Assembly: GCA_964353455.1 (NCBI GenBank) | Contig: CAYGWP010000386.1 | Coordinates: 1-13,133 of the forward strand | DNA: 13,133 bases | Direction: 5' to 3' | Source of the DNA: CAYGWP01 sp964353455 | GTDB taxonomy: Bacteria; Planctomycetota; Phycisphaerae; FEN-1346 | Position numbers and translations under genes: made by a program | In this document: positions 1 to 8,037 of the stretch, piece after piece | Position numbering within the stretch: the stretch's first letter is position 1 | Layout: the number at the start of each line of letters is the position of its first letter | Notes under the pieces: generated by a model | The model's database searches: none | What the model was told of the DNA's origin: nothing | The model's input: the letters and a program-made list of their open reading frames with translations, nothing else

Positions 1-60
1 TCCGAGAGTTCTCCTCTGTTTCTGTGGGCGCCCTTTGACAACCATTGGGTTGGCTTTGGT
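1..60. other. Window-edge sequence left of the inverted-repeat element, no gene assigned
   Basis: These 60 bases do not continue the beta-helix gene that stops at 201: none of the three minus-strand frames gives a recognisable beta-helix rung. On the minus strand there is a purine-rich AGAGGAGAA stretch near the left edge that could be a ribosome-binding site for a gene starting outside the window, or this could be the interior of a larger insertion sequence. An ATG at about 45 opens a frame rich in Lys, Arg and Gln that runs off the edge. Nothing here can be called with confidence. Confidence 0.3.
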
Positions 61-76
61 GTAACCGTTCACGGGC
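61..76 (+). repeat. Left terminal inverted repeat
   Basis: GTAACCGTTCACGGGC, the exact reverse complement of 189-204. It forms the left border of the 144-base element. No further copy of this 16-mer was seen elsewhere in the window. Confidence 0.85.
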
Positions 77-188
77 TGAAACCGGCGTAATCATTGAGGA
101 AATCCGCCAGTATCCATGACGAAGTGCTCCCAGAGAAACCCATTTGTGAGCACCATCGCGCAAGAATCCCTTTGTTTTGGCCGTTCTT

Positions 189-204
189 GCCCGTGAACGG
201 TTAC
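189..204 (-). repeat. Right terminal inverted repeat, supplies the stop of the beta-helix gene
   Basis: GCCCGTGAACGGTTAC, the exact reverse complement of 61-76. Read on the minus strand, the TAA inside its outer end (203-201) terminates the beta-helix reading frame directly after the residues YNNG. The repeat therefore overlaps the 3' end of that frame by four bases. Confidence 0.85.
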
Positions 205-1019
205 CCATTGTTATAGACGATGTTGTTCTCAACGAGCGAATCGCGTAGCGGCGTGTCCCCGCTTCCCGAGTACAGGTGAAACCCGAAGATGTTGTCGTGG
301 ACCACGTTGCCGCGATACACGTGCCGGTCGCCGTGGGTGTACCAGCCATATCCCGAGCGGGGCCGGCCCAGGTCATAGACGTGGTTGTCGAGAAACTGCC
401 AGTCATTGCCCACGCCGCTGAACCCCATTCCGATGAGGTGGTGGACCTCCAGATTCCGGAAGATGAGATGATGATGGCTCGGCGGTTTGGAGGGCGGATT
501 GATCCGAACGCCGGTGTTGAAGATATCCCCCGGCCCTTCGCTCGACGGCTTGAGATAAGCCACGAACTTCGCCAGGTCATCGGGTTTCTCAACGTTGAGC
601 AGGCGGACCTGGTCAATCTGCGGATTGGTGTTGGTGATCTCAAATCCGTCGAAGACAAGGTAACTGCACACGCCGATAATATGGATGCACGTGCTGACGT
701 CCTTGCGGCTTTCCAGGTATCGGTCGATGGTGATATGTTCCCCGGGGTGCGTCCGGAATGTGATCCATGCCTCCGGGGTTCCGTTCAGGTTCCGCACTTC
801 GAACGGCGGGTAGCGGCCCGCTCGAAACACCAGCGTGTCGCCGGGCTTGACCTGGCTCAGCGCTTTCGCGGCCGACCGAAACGGCTGCTGGACCGTGCCC
901 GGAGCAGAGTCGTCTCCGTTGGGCGCAACGAAATAATCTGCGGCCACGGCGGGTGGGACCGTGACAGCCAGGCAGACCCCCAGACACAGCGCGCTCAAGA
1001 CAAGCGTTCTCAGGCACAT
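201..1019 (-). CDS. Secreted right-handed beta-helix protein, C-terminally truncated
   Basis: This is a 272-residue exported protein. Residues 1-26 form a signal peptide ending in AVA before ADYFVAPNG. The next block, with GDDSAPGT, QPF and PGDTLVFRAGRY, is the standard opening of DUF1565/parallel beta-helix proteins. After it come beta-helix rungs such as LVFDGFEI, LIFRNLEVHH and LVENNIVYNN. Such folds bind or cleave polysaccharides (polysaccharide lyases, GH28-like), but no catalytic residues can be assigned. The start has AGGAG at 1029-1033, nine bases upstream, and lies 24 bases after the preceding gene, so it looks like the last gene of the operon. The frame ends abruptly in mid-rung at a TAA supplied by the inverted repeat at 189-204. 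Related proteins normally carry many more rungs, so this is probably a truncated and possibly non-functional copy. Confidence 0.85.
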   Translation of the reverse strand: MCLRTLVLSALCLGVCLAVTVPPAVAADYFVAPNGDDSAPGTVQQPFRSAAKALSQVKPGDTLVFRAGRYPPFEVRNLNGTPEAWITFRTHPGEHITIDRYLESRKDVSTCIHIIGVCSYLVFDGFEITNTNPQIDQVRLLNVEKPDDLAKFVAYLKPSSEGPGDIFNTGVRINPPSKPPSHHHLIFRNLEVHHLIGMGFSGVGNDWQFLDNHVYDLGRPRSGYGWYTHGDRHVYRGNVVHDNIFGFHLYSGSGDTPLRDSLVENNIVYNNG

Positions 1020-1043
1020 CCCGCGGTTCTCCTGACAAGGCTC

Positions 1044-3482
1044 CTATTCGGGAAGTATCGCTTGATTGCAGGAAGGGGCGGCAAGTTCTGGCCAATCAAG
1101 GCGCCTTCCTGCCGGCAGCACTGCCGCGGCCCTGGGCCCGTAGTGGGGAACGGGCCGGCCCTGCTCATAGCAGCCCAGGTCGGGAGCCTTGCCGGTGAAG
1201 CCGTCGTTGATGCCCGGCAGGACGACGCCGGCATCGACGGCCCTGCTTCCGGGGCGAGGGCGCAGGTCCACCGTGGCCGGGTCCGCGGTTGTATCGTGCC
1301 CGGAGGGCTTGGGGGCGTTGACGAACACGTCCCAGTCAACCTGCACCGCGTGCTTCATCTGGCCGGTGTCCTCCGCGAATTCCTCCATCGTCTGGTAGCG
1401 GACGTTATTGTGCTTGATCAGCGCGGAGGGTGCGGCCACGCTGTAGCCGGTGTGGTCCATATCAAGCGGATGCCCCTGGGTGCTCATCCAGTAGCCTGTC
1501 TCGCCGGGAAGGCCCAACAGCAGGTTGTTCCAGAAGTGTGCATCATGGAAGGAGCCGCCGTAGAACGCCTCGCGCGACGCCGCGCACGTGTTGTGGGCGA
1601 TGATCGTGCCCGTCGTGTTCACATGCAACTTGAAGGGCTTGTTGGTGGTGTTGTACATGGCATTGTAGAGCATGTAGGTCGGTCCGCCGAAACTGGGCTG
1701 ACTGCTCAGGCTGCTGAAGGTGTTTGCCAGGCGGTTGCGGTAGATGCGCGTATTGTGATAGACGTAATCGGCCTCGACGCCGTCGTCGGTGGCCTGCCGC
1801 AGATCGTTGTAGCAGATGTCGAGCGAGCCGCTCTTGGGCTCGCCGCGTCCGCCGGCGAGGCTGATCGTGTCCCAGCAGTCCTGAATGCGATTCCACGCGA
1901 TGACGTGGCCCGCCCCCGAAAGCACGACCCCGTAGGAGGAGTTCTTGCGTCCCTTTCTCCAATCGGCCGGGCCGTAGAACTCGTTGTCGGTAACGAACCA
2001 GTTCCGGCTGTTGCGCGCGGGTGCCAGCACCTCTGCGCCGCGCAGCCGCTCGGTCGCCCCCTGCGCCATGATGCCGGCGTAGCGGTAGTTCCTGAAGGTG
2101 CAACGGCGGACGACAACCGAGTGGCTGCCGAACGCCTTGATGCAGCCCTGCTTGGCGCCGACGAAGGTCAGGTCCTCGAACTCGAGGTGGTCCTGTCCGG
2201 AGAAACTCAGCGACTCATCCTTCCCGGAGCCGTCGAGGATCACCCTGCCGCGGTCCGAGCCTCGCCAGACGATGGGCTTGCCCGGCTGGCCGCTTTTCTT
2301 GAGGCCGACCGAGCCTGTGTACGTGCCGGGCAGCAGTGCAAATACGTCGCCCGGCTGTGCGGCGCCATCGGCGGCGGCGATGCCTTGAAAAGGGTTCTCC
2401 TTCGTGCCGGCGCCGCCGCCGGCGCCGGGGACGACGTACAGCGTGCGCAGGCCCTCATAGTGCGGAGGCTCGCTGCGAGTGGTGACAGTGACGGTCCGCT
2501 GGGCCTCGCCGCCGTCGGGATCCTTCAGCGTCAGCCTGACCTCGTAGGCCGTGCCCGGCTCAAGGTCGAAGAGGCTTCCGGCCAACAGGTCGCCCACATC
2601 GAAGGGGTACTTCGGATCGGCGCTCTGCCAACTCTCGCAGCGCAGCAAGGGAAAGCCCTGCTTCCACGTCGCCCCTGCGGTCTTGCGGTACTCGACGTGT
2701 ACTGTGCAGTTGCGATTGCTGTCGCCGTCGATGCGCCACTGAAAGCCCGCGCAGAAAAGAGTGGGCTCCTCGACAACAACGTCGCCGGGGACCGTGGCGA
2801 AGGCGGCGGCGTTGCGGCGGTCCACGTACTGCCGGGCCGTCAGACCCAGGGGTTGCCGCTGGTAAGAGCCACGGGGATAGAAGCCGTAGGCCTGGGTGAG
2901 ATTGCGCTCGTCCTTGACGTGCCGCCGCACGGCCTCGACGTTCGACGGCGCGTCGGGGCATCGCGACAGCGCGAAAATGGCGTTGCCCAGAACGTTCTCG
3001 TCCTTGTCCTTCGACAGCACCTCGCGCAAAAGCGCCCCTGCCACCGCCGATGCGTTCTCTCCGAGCATCCAGCAGAGTTTCGCCCGCAGAGCCGGGTCGG
3101 CGGTTTGCAGCACCTCACGGATGATCCCGACAACCTTGTCGGAATTCACGCCGGGACCCTTGACGGCCCGCGCCCAGGCATACTCAACGAAGTTGCCGCC
3201 GGTGATCTCGTCCAGGACCTGTCGCAGAGCGGCTTCGTCGCCGGCACGGGCGCGATCCACGATCCCCATCATGGCATGTCGCTCGGCCTGAAGCAGTTCT
3301 CTCCGGAGCGCCTCGAGCCGTTGCTGCGCGGCTTTCACTTGCTCTTCGGCTTCCTTGATCCGCTCGCTCAGCCCGGCAAGGTCCTGCCCCGCGGGCGTCT
3401 GGGGCACCTGTGCCCACACAGCGCTTGTCAGCAGAATCACGGCCCCCAGCACCACTTGCCACGATCGTTTCGCCATCTTCAT
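1044..3482 (-). CDS. Secreted coiled-coil / HEAT-like / FN3-like / right-handed beta-helix protein
   Basis: 812 residues. A signal peptide (1-24, ending VWA) is followed by a heptad-rich, charged coiled-coil segment (about 34-70). A helical HEAT-like region (about 72-200) contains paired helices such as PALRAKLCWMLGEN and DENVLGNAIFALSRC. A fibronectin-III-like beta domain (about 235-337) ends in YEVRLTLKDPDGG and VTVTTRSEPP. A long parallel beta-helix runs from about 347 to 740, opening with TLYVVPG, KENPFQGI and PGDVFALLPGTYTG. A tail with SRAVDAG and APDLGCYEQG is common at the end of such secreted helices. It probably binds or processes an extracellular glycan; no catalytic site is assigned. 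Its ATG overlaps the upstream TGA (ATGA), which implies translational coupling. AGAGGGG lies at 3485-3491. Met3 is an alternative start six bases downstream. The domain family is secure; the activity is unknown. Confidence 0.88.
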   Translation of the reverse strand: MKMAKRSWQVVLGAVILLTSAVWAQVPQTPAGQDLAGLSERIKEAEEQVKAAQQRLEALRRELLQAERHAMMGIVDRARAGDEAALRQVLDEITGGNFVEYAWARAVKGPGVNSDKVVGIIREVLQTADPALRAKLCWMLGENASAVAGALLREVLSKDKDENVLGNAIFALSRCPDAPSNVEAVRRHVKDERNLTQAYGFYPRGSYQRQPLGLTARQYVDRRNAAAFATVPGDVVVEEPTLFCAGFQWRIDGDSNRNCTVHVEYRKTAGATWKQGFPLLRCESWQSADPKYPFDVGDLLAGSLFDLEPGTAYEVRLTLKDPDGGEAQRTVTVTTRSEPPHYEGLRTLYVVPGAGGGAGTKENPFQGIAAADGAAQPGDVFALLPGTYTGSVGLKKSGQPGKPIVWRGSDRGRVILDGSGKDESLSFSGQDHLEFEDLTFVGAKQGCIKAFGSHSVVVRRCTFRNYRYAGIMAQGATERLRGAEVLAPARNSRNWFVTDNEFYGPADWRKGRKNSSYGVVLSGAGHVIAWNRIQDCWDTISLAGGRGEPKSGSLDICYNDLRQATDDGVEADYVYHNTRIYRNRLANTFSSLSSQPSFGGPTYMLYNAMYNTTNKPFKLHVNTTGTIIAHNTCAASREAFYGGSFHDAHFWNNLLLGLPGETGYWMSTQGHPLDMDHTGYSVAAPSALIKHNNVRYQTMEEFAEDTGQMKHAVQVDWDVFVNAPKPSGHDTTADPATVDLRPRPGSRAVDAGVVLPGINDGFTGKAPDLGCYEQGRPVPHYGPRAAAVLPAGRRLDWPELAAPSCNQAILPE

Positions 3483-5419
3483 TGCCCCTCTTGCTTGCCG
3501 CCGCGGATCGCCACCCGATGGCGGCCCACGCCCGATGGAATTGCGATTACCGTGCGTCCGGAGAGCGCTTGTCGTTCCACCTTACCATCTACCGACACGG
3601 TCGCGCCCGCGCCGAGTTTCTTCAAGTACCAATCCGACAACTCCAGGGTCCACTTTGACGGGTTCCTGGCGAAATGGCGGCAGTAGTAGGCGTCGTAGTC
3701 GAAGTCCAACGTCAGTCCGGCGGAGGCAGCCGCCTCGACGCTGCTATGCAGATAGGCGCAGTACTCGTTGAAGCCGATCCATCGCTTGTCTTTCCAGCGA
3801 TCGGGCCAGTCGGGATTCCGCAGGTCGATGCTGCGCCCGCCTACCACGCGCGTGTCACGCAGGACCGCGGGGCTTTGCTCGTCTCTCGCCTTACCGATGA
3901 GTTCTGAATCGGTTTTCTCGGCAAGGTCTATATCGTGGCAGGTGACTTGGTCGGGGGTCATCTTGAGGATGCTGAACTGGATCACGCGGTCGCGGCCCAG
4001 GTAGTGCCAGCGATCGACGCCGTAGCCTGCTATCACGGCCAGCCGCCCGTCGTAACGTTCCAGATCCTCGCCCGGGCGGACGTTGGCGGCCAGCGGCGTG
4101 ACGCCGAATTGTCGCTCGATCGCGTCGCGGCCAACCTTGTAGGTGAAGAGGATGTCGTTGGCAGGACAAGAAACGCCGCGCCGGAAATCGAAATTCTCAT
4201 GGTACCATCCGTTGTGCGACCGCTCGCCTTCGATGGGCGCATCCCACCATGGCCCCGGCGGCGAGTCCAGGTCCCAGTTCATGTGCGTCCACATCCGGTG
4301 GGCGTTGATTTCAAACACCCCCCGCCGCAGGCCCTCGCCCAGCCCTTCCTTGGTCGAGCCGTAATCCTGCACGTTGCCGAACGGGTCGGTGAACTTCGCA
4401 ACGGTCCAGGGAACCTCGATCATGCGGGTCACAGGGTTCGCGTAGCCGGGACAGACGTTCTGCACCATCACCAGGCCGCGATTCTGGAGCGGCTCGACCA
4501 GGTACTTGACGATTGTCTCCCTGCTCGGCGTGGGGTAATGCCACCTCAGGCTGTAGGCGTGCTCCGATGCGCCCATGTCGTCCATGATGAAGATGAAGGC
4601 GTTCTCGAAGTTGTCGTTGAACAGACCGTAGCCCATGCAATAGACCATGGCCTTCCGGAAAAGTCCCCGCATGGCCGGGGACTTGTCGAACCAGTCGTGG
4701 CCGCCGCCGATCCAGACCGGCTTCGTCTGGTCGCTTACGTCGCGCACCACCAGTTGCGGCTGGTCCTGGAGTTTGCCGAGGACCCTCGTGCCGGGCAGCG
4801 GGTGGCAGCGGACGATGCGGGGCTTCGCCGCCCCCTCCGCGGCGATGGTTGTTCCCACCGCGCCTGCGGTGATGAAGTGTTCGCCGGTGATCTTGATCGC
4901 TTCGGCGTCCTGCCCGCCGACATCGGCGGCGCCTTCGTACTTGACACCCACGAGTTCGGCCAACTCCGGGGCGCGAACGTAGTCGAACAGGGCGATCAGG
5001 CTGATGCCGTAGTCCTCCACCGCCCGCCGCAGCGTCGGGTAATGCGCGGAGTATCCCTGGAGTTTGTCCGGGTCGGCCATCCAGATCACGCAGGCGTAGT
5101 TCGGTTCGGCCGCGCCGTTGAGAAACCGGTTGATCTGGAGCCGCTGCTCGTCAAGGCGCAGGACGTCGAAGGGAATCCCCCAGATCTTGAGCATCGTGAC
5201 GACATCGACGAAATCCTTGGCGGACACGGACGTGCGAACAGGGCGGATCGACGTGGCGTGAATCGCGTAACTGCCCGGGTCGCCCCACTGGTCGCCGATC
5301 ACCACGAGCACGCGGTACGGCTTTTCCGCGACCGGCCTGGTAGCGCCGGCGGTAGCCTCGCCGGCCAACACCGCCGCCAGCGCCAGCAGGGCGACGCAGA
5401 ACTGTAGTCCGGTTCGCAT
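3479..5419 (-). CDS. Secreted protein with GATase1-like N-domain and polysaccharide-deacetylase-like core, family not recognised
   Basis: 646 residues, with a signal peptide at 1-25. Residues 34-260 look like an alpha/beta flavodoxin or class I amidotransferase-like domain (YRVLVVIGDQ, then YACVIWMADP, and IGGGHDWFD near 237-245), similar to ThuA or GATase1-like modules fused to hydrolases. At 275-282 the motif FIFIMDDM resembles the acidic motif 1 of NodB-type deacetylases (D280, D281). H374 and H379 in NAHRMWTHMNWD could be the metal-binding histidines, although the spacing is Hx4H rather than the usual Hx3H. The last 80 or so residues look like a small beta domain. It may be a secreted, metal-dependent carbohydrate deacetylase or barrel hydrolase, but this is inference. 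AAAGGA at 5427-5432 lies seven bases before the ATG. The gap from the upstream gene is 18 bases, and the downstream gene overlaps by four bases. Confidence 0.8.
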   Translation of the reverse strand: MRTGLQFCVALLALAAVLAGEATAGATRPVAEKPYRVLVVIGDQWGDPGSYAIHATSIRPVRTSVSAKDFVDVVTMLKIWGIPFDVLRLDEQRLQINRFLNGAAEPNYACVIWMADPDKLQGYSAHYPTLRRAVEDYGISLIALFDYVRAPELAELVGVKYEGAADVGGQDAEAIKITGEHFITAGAVGTTIAAEGAAKPRIVRCHPLPGTRVLGKLQDQPQLVVRDVSDQTKPVWIGGGHDWFDKSPAMRGLFRKAMVYCMGYGLFNDNFENAFIFIMDDMGASEHAYSLRWHYPTPSRETIVKYLVEPLQNRGLVMVQNVCPGYANPVTRMIEVPWTVAKFTDPFGNVQDYGSTKEGLGEGLRRGVFEINAHRMWTHMNWDLDSPPGPWWDAPIEGERSHNGWYHENFDFRRGVSCPANDILFTYKVGRDAIERQFGVTPLAANVRPGEDLERYDGRLAVIAGYGVDRWHYLGRDRVIQFSILKMTPDQVTCHDIDLAEKTDSELIGKARDEQSPAVLRDTRVVGGRSIDLRNPDWPDRWKDKRWIGFNEYCAYLHSSVEAAASAGLTLDFDYDAYYCRHFARNPSKWTLELSDWYLKKLGAGATVSVDGKVERQALSGRTVIAIPSGVGRHRVAIRGGKQEGQ

Positions 5420-5437
5420 GTCTTGTTCCTTTGCAGA

Positions 5438-7978
5438 CTACTCGTTCACGGTGAGTTGCCAGGTCACTGTCCGGGCCTTTCTGAACTGGTTTTCAGCCTT
5501 CAGCGAGACCTCGAAGACGCCGGCCTTCGCAGGGGTCCCGGAGACGATCCCTGTCTTGCCGTCCAGCGTCAGGCCGTCGGGCAGGCCGGCGGCCGTGAAG
5601 GCGTGTTCCTCGCGGGTCCAGAAGGCCACATTGTAGGCCCTTGTGGGGTTGGCGTGGCACTGTAGATCGCCGTCGGAGCCGATCACCAGCGGCTGATAGC
5701 GGTATGGCCTGCCGACCCTGGCGGTTGCCTCGGGCCGGTTGACCACCAGCGGGCGATCCGCCTCCGCATAGTCGGAAGGGCCGCTTTCGATCCCCGCGGC
5801 GTCGATTGCCACCACGCGGTAATAGGCCCTGTTTGTGTTCGGCGACTGGAGGTCCGGCCCGATCACCGCCAGGGAAGTCCCGCTTACCCGTGCAATGAGG
5901 TTCGCCGGGGTCTCGACCATGTTTGAGCCGCGCGCCGGGTCGGGCTTGCTCTGGTACTCCTCCATGCTGCGCACGAACCCCTTGCCGCGGTTGACCCGAT
6001 ACTCTGTGTCGCTGACCGTGAAGCCCCGCTCGTTGCTGCCATAGACTTTGTAGGCGAGCGGTCGCGCGCCCTGCGGGTTGGGATTCCACTGGAGCACCAG
6101 GCCGTCCTTTGCGGGCGCCAACTTCAGGTCGAGAGGCACGCCCGGACCTCCGGCACGGAAGGAAAAAGTCGGGCTCCACGGCCCCCACACGCCCCGCGCA
6201 TCACAGGCCCGAACGTGCCAGTAATACGTCGTCCCGGGATTCAGAAGCCCCACATAGGGAACCGTCCATTCGGCCTTGCCCTTCGACGGGGTCTTCGAGA
6301 CCAACTTCTCGAAATTGGGCGACAGCGGCCAACGCATGTCGGCGTACTCTGACAATTCGAAGTGATGGTCGATGATGCTGTCGCCATCGGGGTCTGTAGC
6401 CGGACCCCAACGGAATGTGACTTGCGAACCCAGGATCTCTTGCCCATCGCGCGGGAAGAGGGCTTCGCGGGGAGGTTGAGGCGCGTGCCAAGCGGTCCGC
6501 TCGACCCAGCGGTGCGTGATCCGCACCTGCCGCTCGCCCGGCGTGGAATCGACGTACTGGATGCGGCTGACGCCCACCTGCAATTCGGGCAGCGACAAGG
6601 GGGCCATCTGCACGTCGTTGTCGAAGGCGATCCGGCTCGCTGTCCCCGGGCCGCGTAGCGCCAGCCTGAGCCAGTAACGATACGTGGGCCGGCCGCGCGG
6701 CGAGATCGCTTCGTCGAGCGTGGCCGCGAGCGTCCGCTGACCCGGCTCGGTTGCGGCGACAAGCGTCTTCCACTCCTTGCCGTCGGGGGAGTAGTGCCAC
6801 TCAGCCGCAGCGCCTTCGGGCAACTGCACGCTCGCCGCGGCCTTCGCCCCTACGAACACGTAAGGACTGGAGAACCGCCAGACGACGGAGGCCGGGCGCT
6901 GAGGATTCTCCGGGCGGATCACCCCGGCGGCCGCGTCGAACACGGCGTTTTCCAGGGACTCCGCCCCCTTCGGCGCCGCGGGCCCCGACAGGTCGGGTCG
7001 GTAGCACATCCGGCCGTTGACCAGGTTTTCTACGGCCTGCGGTCCCCACCTGCTCAGGGACTCGAGGCCCGTGTAGTACTTGCCCTGGTGATCCCAGCGG
7101 AACTCGATCGACTCGCCCGGCCGCAGGACGAAATCCATCGCATGTTTGGCCTTGTTGCTGCTGTCCGTTTCTCGCTCCCTCTCGTAGTGGAAGAGCGAGG
7201 CCGAGAACTCGTCGGTCTCGCGCGAGTCGTTGGCCAGGATGCCATAGGTGTGGGTCCGCTTCATGAGGTCGTGGTCGCGGACCACGTCGGACTCGGAGCC
7301 GATCGTCCGGTTGTCGCGGGCCAGGCAGATGACATGCTCGTCGCCGTCGAGCAAGTGCCAGGCACCGTCATAGAAGACCTCGGTCACGACGTGGCCAACC
7401 GGATGGCCGGGCCGCGTGGTCAGCCCGGCGGCCTTCCAGAGGTCGTTGATCACCTGCGCCTCGTCGCCGCAGAGCGTGTAGCCATAGACGTTCAGGGCCT
7501 TCAGCGCGTCGGGGGACTCGTCGTCGCCGGTGGTGGCATGGAATCGTGTGCGGCGGCGGTATTCCCAGATTGCCCGCGCCCGGTCGGCCGGCGAGGTGTA
7601 TCCCCGCGTGGCTTCGGCGATCACGTCGGCCAGCGTGTGCCAATTCCGTTTGCCGTTGACCACGATCCGCGGGCTATGCACGTCGGCCTGGCCCACGTTT
7701 TCGATGAGCACGGAGCGGTTGGGCTGCCAGCCCTGCCTGAAGGCCGAGTAACCGATCGGCGAGCGGGTCATCGTGCCATCGACCGTCCCGCGGAACTCGA
7801 TCTGGTAGGCGTGCGGACTCTTGCCGACCATCTCCGCGTGCTCCCGCGGCTGATCGCCTGGCAGATATTCAGGCGGTTTCCTGGGAGCGTCGATCATCGC
7901 GGCGCCGGCCACGGCCGCCCACCAGCAGAGCACCGCAACGACCGTCCACCTCGCGCAGGAAAGGGCGACCCGATTCAT
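5438..7978 (-). CDS. Secreted transglutaminase-like protein with FN3-like and putative Ig (He_PIG) domains
   Basis: 846 residues from the chosen ATG. The signal peptide spans roughly 1-27 (ends AGAA). A transglutaminase-like core lies at about 115-225, with a complete Cys-His-Asp triad: C170 in YGYTLCGDEAQ, H196 in VGHVVTEVFYDG, D211 in AWHLLDGDEH. Beta-rich sequence at about 350-490 is followed by fibronectin-III-like modules at about 500-607 (WGPATDPDGD, YYWHVRACD) and 610-740 (YYRVVAIDAAG). A C-terminal putative Ig domain at 744-845 carries the family pattern GLPDGLTLDGKTGIVSGTP. Bacterial proteins of this type act as peptidases or amide-bond enzymes outside the cytoplasm; the target is unknown. 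An ATG at 8041 would add 21 residues and overlap the upstream stop as ATGA. However, only the ATG at 7978 has a good AGGAG and an N-terminal signal peptide, so it is preferred. Confidence 0.85.
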   Translation of the reverse strand: MNRVALSCARWTVVAVLCWWAAVAGAAMIDAPRKPPEYLPGDQPREHAEMVGKSPHAYQIEFRGTVDGTMTRSPIGYSAFRQGWQPNRSVLIENVGQADVHSPRIVVNGKRNWHTLADVIAEATRGYTSPADRARAIWEYRRRTRFHATTGDDESPDALKALNVYGYTLCGDEAQVINDLWKAAGLTTRPGHPVGHVVTEVFYDGAWHLLDGDEHVICLARDNRTIGSESDVVRDHDLMKRTHTYGILANDSRETDEFSASLFHYERERETDSSNKAKHAMDFVLRPGESIEFRWDHQGKYYTGLESLSRWGPQAVENLVNGRMCYRPDLSGPAAPKGAESLENAVFDAAAGVIRPENPQRPASVVWRFSSPYVFVGAKAAASVQLPEGAAAEWHYSPDGKEWKTLVAATEPGQRTLAATLDEAISPRGRPTYRYWLRLALRGPGTASRIAFDNDVQMAPLSLPELQVGVSRIQYVDSTPGERQVRITHRWVERTAWHAPQPPREALFPRDGQEILGSQVTFRWGPATDPDGDSIIDHHFELSEYADMRWPLSPNFEKLVSKTPSKGKAEWTVPYVGLLNPGTTYYWHVRACDARGVWGPWSPTFSFRAGGPGVPLDLKLAPAKDGLVLQWNPNPQGARPLAYKVYGSNERGFTVSDTEYRVNRGKGFVRSMEEYQSKPDPARGSNMVETPANLIARVSGTSLAVIGPDLQSPNTNRAYYRVVAIDAAGIESGPSDYAEADRPLVVNRPEATARVGRPYRYQPLVIGSDGDLQCHANPTRAYNVAFWTREEHAFTAAGLPDGLTLDGKTGIVSGTPAKAGVFEVSLKAENQFRKARTVTWQLTVNE

Positions 7979-7985
7979 CTTCGCG

Positions 7986-7990
7986 CTCCT
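7986..7990 (-). promoter_or_regulatory. Ribosome-binding site deciding the transglutaminase-like gene start
   Basis: AGGAG on the minus strand, seven bases before the ATG at 7978-7976. The alternative ATG at 8041 has only GGGGG directly abutting it, which is too close to work as a Shine-Dalgarno site. This favours the shorter 846-residue product. Confidence 0.7.
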
Positions 7991-8037
7991 GTTGCCAAGA
8001 CCCTCACGCTTCTCTCCCGCCACGCAGACGGTTAATC

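Larger units (their letters stand above)
61..204. mobile_element. Short inverted-repeat-bounded element (MITE-like or insertion-sequence end)
   Basis: The 144-base segment is bounded by a perfect 16-base inverted repeat (GTAACCGTTCACGGGC at 61-76, its reverse complement at 189-204). The similarity continues imperfectly for about ten more bases inwards. Termini beginning GTAA are usual in the IS66 family, whose insertions normally make 8-base target duplications. The 8-base flanks here, GCTTTGGT (53-60) and CCATTGTT (205-212), match at only five positions, so no clean duplication is seen. No transposase fits inside. The right end supplies the stop codon of the beta-helix gene, which suggests insertion into that gene. 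Alternatives are one end of a larger element extending off the left edge, or a REPIN-like extragenic hairpin. IS66 affiliation is inferred from the end sequence only. Confidence 0.55.

Noticed and set aside
35..63. TTGACA at 35-40 as a plus-strand promoter -35 box
   Set aside because: At the expected 17-base spacing the -10 position reads GGTGTA, with no TATAAT-like match, and no plus-strand gene follows.
94..156. Minus-strand mini-ORF of 21 codons inside the inverted-repeat element
   Set aside because: It has no ribosome-binding site and no homology signal, and its length is expected by chance.
276..3686. A plus-strand open frame of 1136 codons, with similar long plus-strand frames at 3935-5407, 6794-8035, 8095-9024 and 10974-13004
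   Set aside because: They lie exactly antisense to genes with signal peptides, ribosome-binding sites and recognisable domains. Their translations are Arg/Val/Ala/Asp-rich without any motif. Such frames are expected opposite GC-rich genes.
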